In this document: in pieces, positions 7,424-14,595 of the stretch
How the letters are laid out: every line of letters begins with the position of its first letter
Numbering within the stretch: the first letter of the stretch is position 1
From: CAJQND01 sp051010055
GTDB lineage: Bacteria > Pseudomonadota > Alphaproteobacteria > Rhizobiales > CAJQND01
Length of the DNA: 22,801 bases
Assembly (NCBI GenBank): GCA_051010055.1
Contig: JBPCVY010000223.1
Location: forward strand, 1-22,801
Direction: 5' to 3'
Notes under the pieces: generated by a model
The model's input: the letters and a program-made list of their open reading frames with translations, nothing else
Database searches by the model: none
Told to the model about the DNA's origin: nothing
Program-made: the position numbers and the translations under genes

Positions 7424-8878
7424 CTATTCCGGTTTCCAGGTAGGCGCCGTGAGGCGGCGCTTGCCGTCGATGCTGAGGCCGATGCCGGGCTCTTCGAGGT
7501 CAACCCGGTCCCACAGCTTGCATGTCACTTGCTTGTGGGTTTGGTCGAGCCCCTCGCAATAATTGGTGAATTCGCAATGGCGCACTTCCTGGCCGTAACC
7601 TGACTTGAGTTTCAAAAACCAGTCCGGGTCGGCAAGGGTCTGGCGGGCGGATGCGGCAATATCTGCGGTGCCGTCATGAAGCATGCCTTCCGCCATGTCG
7701 AAATTATGCACCCCGCCAGCTCCCACAACAGGGGTATCAAATCCCGCTGTGTGAACAGCCTTTCTGATTGCTGCAGTGGCAGCAAAATTGCGCCCGAAAG
7801 GCCCGGTTTCATCGGAAATAAATTGGGGCATGCATTCATAACCGCTGGGGCCGGTATAGGGGTATGCCGCAGCACCCATTTTCGGCTGTTTGGCATCGTC
7901 AAATTTGCCGCCGCGCGACAACGAGAGAAAGTCCATACCAGCGCGGGCAAATTCGGTTGCGAAATAGCACACATCGCCCAAAGCGCTGCCGCCTTCAATG
8001 CATTCCTCAGCCAGAAAACGTGCCCCGACGACCATGTCCTTGCGCACTACTGCACGTACTGCATAGAAAACTTCCAATGGCAGACGCATCCTCGATTCAG
8101 TTGGCCCGCCATAACCATCGTTCCGCGTGTTTGTGGCCGACAGGAAAGAAGCCATTGTGTAGGCATGGGCATAGTGCAGTTCAACACCATCAAGGCCTGC
8201 TTTTTCCGCCCGCCGTGCTGCATCGGCGAACAGTGTGGGCAAAACCTGAGGCAACTCGGCAATTTGCGGCAGGTGGGTGTCAGTCACCCGCTCGCGGTAG
8301 CCCATGCGCAGGGATTCAACATCGCGTTCGGAGAGAATCTCATCGAGTGCATCATCATCAAGTGCAATGAGTGAATCGCGGACGGCGGCTTCCTCCACAT
8401 CTTCCATACCTAGGGCCATGCGGTAAGCAGGGGTGATTTCAAGAAACCTGGAAAGAAATTTTTCCCGCTCTGGACGCCGTCTGATGTTGAGGAAATCAAT
8501 GAGCTGGATAAAGACCTTTGTTTCCCCACCGCTCTCACGCTTGATTGTGCTTGTGAGTTCTTCGACGCCAGGGATGAACCGGTCATGACCGATGCGCAGC
8601 AGTGGACCGGATGGCACATCGCGGATGCCTGTAGCTTCCAAAACAATGGCGCCAGGCTTTCCTCTGGCAAATCGGGCATACCAATCGATGACGTCGCGGG
8701 TAACCAGGCCATCTTCGGTGGCCCGCCAGGGCACCATTGCCGGCACCCAGGTGCGGCTTGAAAGCTTGAGCCGGCCCCGTTCAAACGATGAAAAAAGACG
8801 CGAAGCTTCAGCTTCTTTCTTAGAAGGGATGTGTCCGACGCGAGGTTCCCAGCGGATTTTTTCAGGTGGCTTCCACAT
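7424..8878 (-). CDS. Old-yellow-enzyme-family flavin oxidoreductase with degenerate Fe-S motif
   Basis: An FMN TIM-barrel NADH:flavin oxidoreductase of 484 residues. The family signature is HYAHAY (235-240) followed by NTRNDGYGGPTESR. It differs from simple OYEs: a charged insertion at about 133-205 replaces the usual HxGR segment after the QL motif, and the C terminus carries C435-x5-C441-x11-C453, which resembles the 4Fe-4S motif of dienoyl-CoA reductases with one cysteine lost (Thr at its place). The nucleotide-binding domains of those reductases are absent. It may reduce a ring-derived enoyl intermediate (inferred). ATG 8878 has AAGGAG close upstream (2 nt spacing); a TTG at 8893, nearer the RidA stop, is an alternative start. 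It lies between ridA-like and ligase genes. Confidence 0.8.
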   Translation of the reverse strand: MWKPPEKIRWEPRVGHIPSKKEAEASRLFSSFERGRLKLSSRTWVPAMVPWRATEDGLVTRDVIDWYARFARGKPGAIVLEATGIRDVPSGPLLRIGHDRFIPGVEELTSTIKRESGGETKVFIQLIDFLNIRRRPEREKFLSRFLEITPAYRMALGMEDVEEAAVRDSLIALDDDALDEILSERDVESLRMGYRERVTDTHLPQIAELPQVLPTLFADAARRAEKAGLDGVELHYAHAYTMASFLSATNTRNDGYGGPTESRMRLPLEVFYAVRAVVRKDMVVGARFLAEECIEGGSALGDVCYFATEFARAGMDFLSLSRGGKFDDAKQPKMGAAAYPYTGPSGYECMPQFISDETGPFGRNFAATAAIRKAVHTAGFDTPVVGAGGVHNFDMAEGMLHDGTADIAASARQTLADPDWFLKLKSGYGQEVRHCEFTNYCEGLDQTHKQVTCKLWDRVDLEEPGIGLSIDGKRRLTAPTWKPE

Positions 8879-8895
8879 TTCTCCTTGTCTCAATC

Positions 8896-9291
8896 CTAAT
8901 CAGGTACAACCGCAGTTGCTTCGATTTCCACCTTGGCCTCGTCCTCAACCAACTCAACCACCTGAACCAGCGCCATGGCAGGAAAAACTCTACCCAGGGT
9001 CTCCCGGTATGCTGCGCCAACTTCGCTGAGCTGGTTCAAATATTCCCTCTTATCGGTCACATACCAAGTAAGGCGCACCAGGTGATGTGGTTCAGCCCCG
9101 GCTGCGGCAAGGCATGCCTTGATGTTCGACAGGGCTTGGCGCACCTGACCTGCAAAATCATCTGTCTCGAACTGCTCGCGTTCGTTCCAGCCAATTTGGC
9201 CAGCAACAAAGACCTGCCGTCCATGGCCCGAAACCACGTTTGAATAGCCTTTTGGCCGGGCCCAACCTTCTGGGTTCAGATAATCAATCAT
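8896..9291 (-). CDS. RidA/YjgF-family protein lacking the canonical catalytic Arg
   Basis: The product has 131 residues and spans the RidA fold (GQVRQALSNIKACLAAAG, VEIEA at 121-125). True RidA enzymes hydrolyse enamines/imines using an Arg in the FPAR segment (Arg105 in E. coli). Here that segment reads FPAM (103-106), so the Arg is replaced by Met, as in Rid subgroups without proven deaminase activity. In this operon an amino-substituted, reduced ring is expected, so handling of its enamine/imine is an attractive role, but the chemistry must differ from canonical RidA. The ATG follows the ligase stop with no gap (stop 9292-9294, start 9291), so translation is coupled. Family call is firm, function is inferred. 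Confidence 0.85.
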   Translation of the reverse strand: MIDYLNPEGWARPKGYSNVVSGHGRQVFVAGQIGWNEREQFETDDFAGQVRQALSNIKACLAAAGAEPHHLVRLTWYVTDKREYLNQLSEVGAAYRETLGRVFPAMALVQVVELVEDEAKVEIEATAVVPD

Positions 9292-10917
9292 TTATGCAGC
9301 TCCTGCATCGCGCAGTTTGAAACGTTGAATTTTGCCGGTTTCTGTTTTGGGCAATGCGGCGGTGAACTTCACCGAACGGGGGTATTTGTAGGGTGCGATT
9401 GTTGCTTTCACATGGTCCTGCAAGATTTTGGTGCACAAATCATCGCCCTTCACCCCTTCGGCGAGCACCACGTAGGCCTCAACAATCTGGCCGCGCTCTT
9501 CATCAGGCGCGCCAATAACCGCGCATTCCAAAACATCATCATGGGCGAGCAATGCCGCTTCCACTTCTGGCCCTGCGATATTGTAACCTGCTGAGATAAT
9601 CATGTCGTCTGAGCGGGCTGCAAAATGGAAGATGCCTTCTTCATCAACAAAGAAACTGTCTCCGGTGAGATTCCAGCCATCGCGCACATAGATTTGCTGC
9701 CGGTCATCGGCCAGATAGCGGCATCCCGTGGGCCCGCGCACTGCCAGCTTGCCAATTTCCCCGACGGGCACATTATTCATGTCATCATCCACGATTTTAG
9801 CTACATAGCCGGTAACCGGGCGCCCCGTTGCGCCGGGCCGGGCATCGTTCAGGGGATTTGAGATGAAAATATGCAAAAGCTCTGTTGCGCCGATGCCGTC
9901 GAGGATGGGCTTGCCGGTTTTTGATGTCCATTCCTCGAACACAGGCGTTGGCAGGGTTTCCCCGGCAGAGACAGCTATGCGGAGTGACGATAAGTCGGCG
10001 CCATCATCCATGGCTGCCATCATGGCTCTGTAGGCTGTTGGCGCTGTAAAGCTTATGGTTGCTTTATAGGTTTGGATGATTTCAATCATGTTAGGCGGTG
10101 TGGCCTGCTCAAGCAGGGTTGCCGCTGCGCCAAACCTTAAGGGGAAAATGGCAAGGCCGCCGAGGCCAAATGTGAAGGCCAGGGGCGGGGAGCCGACGAA
10201 CACATCATCTGGCGTCACACCAAGAAACTCCTTGGCGTATCCATCGGCGATAATCAGCAAATCCCGGTGAAAATGCATGGTTGCTTTGGGCTCGCCCGTA
10301 GTGCCCGAGGTAAAGCCCAAAAGCGCAACATCATCTTGGGCGGTTTTCACCGCTTCAAACAGCACTGGTTTGTTCAAGGCCATGCGGTCGAGTTCGGCAT
10401 CATGATTAGCGGTGCCATCAAAGCCAATCACCTTCCCCAGCCACTTGTTGCTTTTGGCGCAAGTCACCAGTTCGTCCATCATACGCGTGTCGCATAGGGC
10501 CAGCTTGATTTCGGCTTTGTTGATGATTTTTGTGAGCTCGCTGTCGCGCAGCAATGGCATGGTGTTCACCACCACGGCGCCCGCCTTGGTTGCCGCGAGC
10601 CAGCAGGCGACCATGGCCGGGTTGTTTGCTGAGCGTATCAACACCCGGTTTCCAGGTTCTACGCCGTAATCTTCAACCAAGGCGTGGGCGAGCCGGTTCG
10701 TCCAGTCGGTGAGCTCTTTGTATGTGCGGCGGCGGCCATTGCCGATAAGCGCGGTATGGTCGCCAAGTCCTTTTTCGACCATTGCATCGGTCAGTTCCAC
10801 CGCCGCATTCAACCGGTCTGGATAATCAAATCCATCCAGCAGCAAATCGGGCCAGTCCTTCTGCACGGGAAGGTTATCCCGCGCAAAAGTGTCCTTGTGG
10901 GCAGATGTACTAAGCAT
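9292..10917 (-). CDS. Aryl-CoA ligase (2-aminobenzoate/benzoate-CoA ligase-like), copy 1
   Basis: AMP-dependent acid:CoA ligase of 541 residues. Motifs: GFTSGTTGEPK (201-211), GIGATELLHIF, GWNLTGD, SDDMIISAGYNI and the catalytic lysine in TETGKIQR (Lys529). This is the better candidate for the committed step of the pathway, converting anthranilate (or a close ortho-substituted benzoate) to its CoA ester, because it is embedded between the cupin and RidA genes and matches the benzoate-CoA ligase pattern most closely. Similar ligases accompany the 2-aminobenzoyl-CoA monooxygenase/reductase in Azoarcus evansii (established knowledge). The start is 3 nt past the cupin stop and the stop abuts the RidA start. 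Substrate choice between anthranilate, salicylate and benzoate is not decided by the sequence. Confidence 0.87.
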   Translation of the reverse strand: MLSTSAHKDTFARDNLPVQKDWPDLLLDGFDYPDRLNAAVELTDAMVEKGLGDHTALIGNGRRRTYKELTDWTNRLAHALVEDYGVEPGNRVLIRSANNPAMVACWLAATKAGAVVVNTMPLLRDSELTKIINKAEIKLALCDTRMMDELVTCAKSNKWLGKVIGFDGTANHDAELDRMALNKPVLFEAVKTAQDDVALLGFTSGTTGEPKATMHFHRDLLIIADGYAKEFLGVTPDDVFVGSPPLAFTFGLGGLAIFPLRFGAAATLLEQATPPNMIEIIQTYKATISFTAPTAYRAMMAAMDDGADLSSLRIAVSAGETLPTPVFEEWTSKTGKPILDGIGATELLHIFISNPLNDARPGATGRPVTGYVAKIVDDDMNNVPVGEIGKLAVRGPTGCRYLADDRQQIYVRDGWNLTGDSFFVDEEGIFHFAARSDDMIISAGYNIAGPEVEAALLAHDDVLECAVIGAPDEERGQIVEAYVVLAEGVKGDDLCTKILQDHVKATIAPYKYPRSVKFTAALPKTETGKIQRFKLRDAGAA

Positions 10918-10920
10918 AGT

Positions 10921-11373
10921 TTATGCATTCGCCTCTTCAGGCAGGAAGTCGACTTCGTGTTGGGCAGAAAGCTCAACTACACGCTCCACATCCTCAAGGT
11001 CATGAAGCGCGTCGAACAGTTCCTTTAGTTTCCGTGCCGGTGATACCCAAAACAGCGCCCGTGCCGGCCTGTCGGATTTGTTGAAGTAACCGTGCGGAAT
11101 ACCCTTGGGCATGCGTACCAAGTCGCCCGCAACAGCTTTCGTCCACACACCATCGAGTTTAAGATCCAGTTCTCCTTCCTGAACCAGAATAAACTCATCT
11201 TGCGTGAGATGCACGTGAACCGGCACAAATTGGCCGGGCTCTGAATTTGTTTCAAACGCGAATGTCGTTTCGCAAACTGCTTTTGGATAATAAGTCTGGC
11301 CTAAAATATTCCAAAAAACACCATCATAGCCGGTACCGTTTTCTGTTATTCCCTTTTCCAGGTCTTTGGTCAT
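10921..11373 (-). CDS. Single-domain cupin protein
   Basis: The product has 150 residues with both cupin motifs: motif 1 with His53, His55 and Glu60 (PVHVHLTQDEF) and motif 2 with His94 (GDLVRMPKGIPHGYF). These four residues can bind a metal such as Fe, Mn or Zn. Cupins in catabolic operons may be dioxygenases, isomerases or binding proteins; this one is too generic to assign. The start is well fixed: three tandem GGA triplets (GGAGGAGGAGGAA) precede the ATG by 6 nt, the strongest ribosome site in the operon. It lies between the acyl-CoA dehydrogenase (33-bp gap) and the first CoA ligase (3-bp gap), so it is part of the pathway operon. Confidence 0.8.
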   Translation of the reverse strand: MTKDLEKGITENGTGYDGVFWNILGQTYYPKAVCETTFAFETNSEPGQFVPVHVHLTQDEFILVQEGELDLKLDGVWTKAVAGDLVRMPKGIPHGYFNKSDRPARALFWVSPARKLKELFDALHDLEDVERVVELSAQHEVDFLPEEANA

Positions 11374-11406
11374 ATCGGTTCCTCCTCCTCCGATTTTTGC
11401 CTGGGC

Positions 11407-12555
11407 TTAAGCCAAGGCTGTGGTTTGACGTGCGATCACGATACGCTGCACGTCCGAAGCGCCTTCATAGATGCGCAATGCCCGAATTTCCCTGTACAAA
11501 CTCTCCACAATATGGCCTTTGCGAACGCCATCACCGCCGTGAATTTGAACGGCCTTATCAATGACTTCCTGGGCGCGGTCGGTGGCAAAAAGCTTTGCCA
11601 TCGCTGCCTCGCGGGTAATCCGAGGTGCGCCCATATCCTTGGTCCAGGCCGCCCGGTAAATAAGGAGCGCTGCTGCGTCCACGTCCAATGCCATGTCGGC
11701 AATGTGGCCTTGCACCAATTGAAGCTCCGCCAGGGACGCGCCAAACAGCTCGCGTTCACTGGCGCGTTTCACGGTCTCATCAAGGGCGCGGCGGGCAAAT
11801 CCAAGTGCTGCAGCACCAACGGTTGAACGGAAAACATCAAGCACCGACATGGCAATCTTGAAACCCTCACCAGGTGCACCAATCATGGCGCTTGCCGGCA
11901 CCCGCATTTCAGTAAACTTCAGGCGCGCGAGAGGGTGAGGGGCAATGACATCAAGCCGTTCTGCAATCTCCAGTCCAAGCGTGTCCGCCGGGACGATAAA
12001 TGCCGAAATGCCGTGCGCGCCGGCCGCCTCTTCCGAGCGCGCAAACAGAGTGTAAACATCGGCGATGCCGCCGTTGGATATCCAGGTTTTCTCGCCATTG
12101 ATGACGTAGTGATTGCCATCAAGGGTGGCGCTAGTGTCCATATTCGCAACATCAGAACCGGATTTAGGTTCGGTCAATGCGAATGCAGAAAGTGCTTCGC
12201 CTTTGCGGGTTTTGTTCAACCAGGCCCGCTGTTCATCAGTGCCGAAGAGGGAAAGGGCCCCGGTGCCGAGTCCTTGCATTGCAAATGCAAAATCTGCCAG
12301 GCCGTCGTAACGGGCCAGCATTTCCCGTATCAGGCATAGTGAGCGCACATCAAGGGCGCCCGGCTTATCAGGGTTCACCGCTGAGTGCAGCAAAAAACCG
12401 GCATCTCCCAGCGCCCGCGCGAGTGCGATACAGGCCGCATCCGCATCATCATGCGAAACGGGCAGATTTTCTTCACACCATGCCTCAAGCGTTTCACTCA
12501 GGGTGCGGTGATGATCATCAAAAAACGGCCAGTTCAGGAAGGTTTTGTCGGCCAT
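11407..12555 (-). CDS. Acyl-CoA dehydrogenase
   Basis: An FAD-dependent acyl-CoA dehydrogenase of 382 residues, the usual family size. It shows the FAD/substrate motif ALTEPKSGSDV (126-136), WISNGG (158-163), QIHGGDGV near the C terminus and the catalytic base Glu364 in RIYEGASDVQ. It would introduce a double bond alpha-beta to the thioester. In this operon the substrate is expected to be the reduced or opened ring CoA ester formed after the monooxygenase/reductase step (inferred). Electrons would pass to ETF, which is not encoded here. Its ATG directly follows the stop of the crotonase gene with no gap, so the two are translationally coupled. No odd residues were noticed. Confidence 0.9.
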   Translation of the reverse strand: MADKTFLNWPFFDDHHRTLSETLEAWCEENLPVSHDDADAACIALARALGDAGFLLHSAVNPDKPGALDVRSLCLIREMLARYDGLADFAFAMQGLGTGALSLFGTDEQRAWLNKTRKGEALSAFALTEPKSGSDVANMDTSATLDGNHYVINGEKTWISNGGIADVYTLFARSEEAAGAHGISAFIVPADTLGLEIAERLDVIAPHPLARLKFTEMRVPASAMIGAPGEGFKIAMSVLDVFRSTVGAAALGFARRALDETVKRASERELFGASLAELQLVQGHIADMALDVDAAALLIYRAAWTKDMGAPRITREAAMAKLFATDRAQEVIDKAVQIHGGDGVRKGHIVESLYREIRALRIYEGASDVQRIVIARQTTALA

Positions 12556-13368
12556 CTAATTGCCCTCAAATACCGGTTTTTCTTTGGCAACAAACGCCTT
12601 GTAGGCGCGCTCAAAATCCTGAGTTTGCATGCAGATTGCTTGCGCTTGCGCTTCTGCTTCAATTGCCTGCTCCAAGGACATGGACCATTCCTGGTTAAGC
12701 TGGGTTTTGGTTATGCCGTGTGCAAATGTCGGCCCGACAGTCAGCCGCTTTGCGAACGCAATTGTCTCTGATTCCAGGTTTTCAGCATCAATGAGTCGGT
12801 TGAAGAAACCCCAACTATAGCCTTCTTCAGCGCTCATAGACCGGCCCGAATAGAGCAGTTCGGCTGCACGGCCTTGCCCGATAATGCGCGGGAGAATAGC
12901 GCATGCGCCCATATCACAGCCGGCAAGGCCAACACGGGTGAACAGGAACGCTGTTTTCGCTTCCGGCGTGCCGAACCTGATGTCTGAAGCCATAGCAACG
13001 ATCGCCCCGGCACCAACGCAGATCCCATCAACGGCGGCTATAATGGGCTTGCCGCAGTTTATCATGGCCTTGACCAAATCGCCCGTCATGCGCGTGAACT
13101 TCAACAGGCGCTTCATATCCATTGAAACCAACGGCCCGATGATGTCGCGGACATCACCACCGGAACAAAAATTGCCGCCATTTGAGGTGAACGCCACCGC
13201 GTGAACATCGTCGGCATAAACAAGAGCGCGGAATGTGTCGCGAAGCTCGGCATAACTCTCAAAAGTGAGCGGGTTTTTGCGCTCCGGCCGGGCAAGCGAA
13301 ATCACCGCAACCGATCCTTCCATACGCCAGTTGAAATGCTCCGGTTTCAGGTTTGCCATTGCGTTCAT
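12556..13368 (-). CDS. Enoyl-CoA hydratase/isomerase (crotonase) family protein
   Basis: The product has 270 residues with the crotonase fold. The two oxyanion-hole regions are clear: FCSGGDV (67-73) and CVGAGAI (117-123). Glu170 in RAAELLYSG matches one catalytic Glu of rat enoyl-CoA hydratase (Glu164), but the other (Glu144, normally in a PEI-like motif) is not there; the equivalent stretch reads FLFTRVGLAGCDMG (141-154). It may therefore be a hydrolase, lyase or isomerase rather than a plain hydratase, possibly acting on the cyclic beta-keto or enamine CoA ester. The start overlaps the MarR stop by 4 nt and the stop abuts the acyl-CoA dehydrogenase start. The family is certain; the reaction is open. 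Confidence 0.87.
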   Translation of the reverse strand: MNAMANLKPEHFNWRMEGSVAVISLARPERKNPLTFESYAELRDTFRALVYADDVHAVAFTSNGGNFCSGGDVRDIIGPLVSMDMKRLLKFTRMTGDLVKAMINCGKPIIAAVDGICVGAGAIVAMASDIRFGTPEAKTAFLFTRVGLAGCDMGACAILPRIIGQGRAAELLYSGRSMSAEEGYSWGFFNRLIDAENLESETIAFAKRLTVGPTFAHGITKTQLNQEWSMSLEQAIEAEAQAQAICMQTQDFERAYKAFVAKEKPVFEGN

Positions 13369-13835
13369 GGGCGCTGTTCCTTTTCAATGCGGCCAAGGAA
13401 GTGGCTTAACTCTTCGGCATCTTGCACCGGAAATGATACAAGAATTTCATCAATCCAGCCCTCATGGCGCTTTGCCATTTCCTCAAAACCCTTCATGCCT
13501 TTGGGGGTGAGCCGGACAAGCCAGGCGCGCCGGTCACCATCGCGTTGGGCGCGCACCACCATGCCGTCATCCACCAGCCTGTCGACAATGCCGGTAACAT
13601 TGCCGTTCGACACCATGAGATACCGGGAAAGTTCGCTCATCAGCATGCCGTTGGGGACACGAAACAATGCCGCCATCACATCAAAGCGGGGCAGGGTGAC
13701 GCCGAATTCTGTTCGCAACCGGTTGCGGATTTCATTTTCGATAAACCTGCTGGAGCGCAAAAGCCTTATCCAAAGCCTTAGCCGCGCCTTGCTGGCGTCG
13801 TTATCGTGCGGGGTGCGAAGTGGTTCACTCACCAT
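13365..13835 (-). CDS. MarR-family transcriptional regulator
   Basis: The product has 156 residues. A winged helix-turn-helix spans about 60-112, with recognition-helix region VSNGNVTGIVDRLVDDG and wing RDGDRRAWLVRLTPKG, flanked by dimerisation helices. MarR proteins usually repress their own operon and release DNA on binding an aromatic acid or its CoA thioester, as described for aryl-CoA pathways; here an aryl-CoA ligand is inferred. The gene sits inside the operon it probably controls, overlapping the SDR stop (7 nt) and the crotonase start (4 nt). GGAGGAG precedes the ATG by 4 nt. A candidate operator lies upstream of the first gene at 16953-16968. Confidence 0.9.
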   Translation of the reverse strand: MVSEPLRTPHDNDASKARLRLWIRLLRSSRFIENEIRNRLRTEFGVTLPRFDVMAALFRVPNGMLMSELSRYLMVSNGNVTGIVDRLVDDGMVVRAQRDGDRRAWLVRLTPKGMKGFEEMAKRHEGWIDEILVSFPVQDAEELSHFLGRIEKEQRP

Positions 13836-14593
13836 GTTTCTCCTCCGGAGATTGAAATAGCCTGACCGGTTACGCCGTCAGCGCCTTCGCTTGTGAGCCA
13901 CAGAACCGCCGCTGCAACTTCTTTCGGCTTTATAAGCCGGCCCATAGGGTTGGTTCCGGCAAGGGCGGCGCGGGCTTTCACAGCACTCATGCCGGTTTTA
14001 TCCATAATGTTGGTCACTGCCTCATCAAGCATTGGGGTGTCTGTGAACCCGGGGCAAGCGGCATTTGCGGTGATGCCTGTACCGGCAGTTTCAACGGCCA
14101 GAGCGCGCACGAGCCCCACAACACCGTGCTTTGCTGCACAATAAGCACTTGTGTAAGCATACCCTTTTAACCCAGCGGTTGACGCGACGGCAATGAGCCG
14201 GCCCCAGCCTTGCTCTTGCATTTGGACAAGCCCTGCACGAAAGGTCAGAAATGCGCCGGTGAGATTGACCTCCAGCATGTTTTGCCACAGCTGCGTGCTG
14301 GTTTTGGCAAATGGTGCGCTTTCGGCAGCACCCGCATTAGCAATGACAATATCGGCGGAGCCTGAGCGGTCCGTTGCGGTTTTAAACATCTGTTCCACTG
14401 ATTCCTCGTTCGAAACATCTACAGTGACATATCCAATCGAACTGTGAGTTGATGCGGTTTCTTCTAGGGGGCCGTCGCGGCGCCCGGAAATGGTAACTGC
14501 GGCACCCGCGTTGGCCAGCTCCAATGCAATCGCCGCACCGACACCAGTGCCACCGCCGGTAACCAGTGCGTGCTTTCCTGATAAATCAATCAT
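13829..14593 (-). CDS. Short-chain dehydrogenase/reductase (3-hydroxyacyl-CoA dehydrogenase type)
   Basis: A classical SDR of 254 residues. Cofactor motif TGGGTGVG (12-19), NAG (86-88), catalytic Ser138, Tyr151 and Lys155 (YxxxK) and the ending ISISGGETW are all present. It would oxidise a hydroxyl or reduce a keto group with NAD(P), most simply a beta-hydroxyacyl-CoA or an alicyclic hydroxy-CoA ester from the reduced ring (inferred). ATG 14593 is preferred because it places the Rossmann motif at the usual distance and is 2 nt past the monooxygenase stop. An in-frame upstream ATG at 14677 would overlap the preceding gene by about 80 nt and add a basic, non-family extension. Confidence 0.9.
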   Translation of the reverse strand: MIDLSGKHALVTGGGTGVGAAIALELANAGAAVTISGRRDGPLEETASTHSSIGYVTVDVSNEESVEQMFKTATDRSGSADIVIANAGAAESAPFAKTSTQLWQNMLEVNLTGAFLTFRAGLVQMQEQGWGRLIAVASTAGLKGYAYTSAYCAAKHGVVGLVRALAVETAGTGITANAACPGFTDTPMLDEAVTNIMDKTGMSAVKARAALAGTNPMGRLIKPKEVAAAVLWLTSEGADGVTGQAISISGGETW

Positions 14594-14595
14594 TC

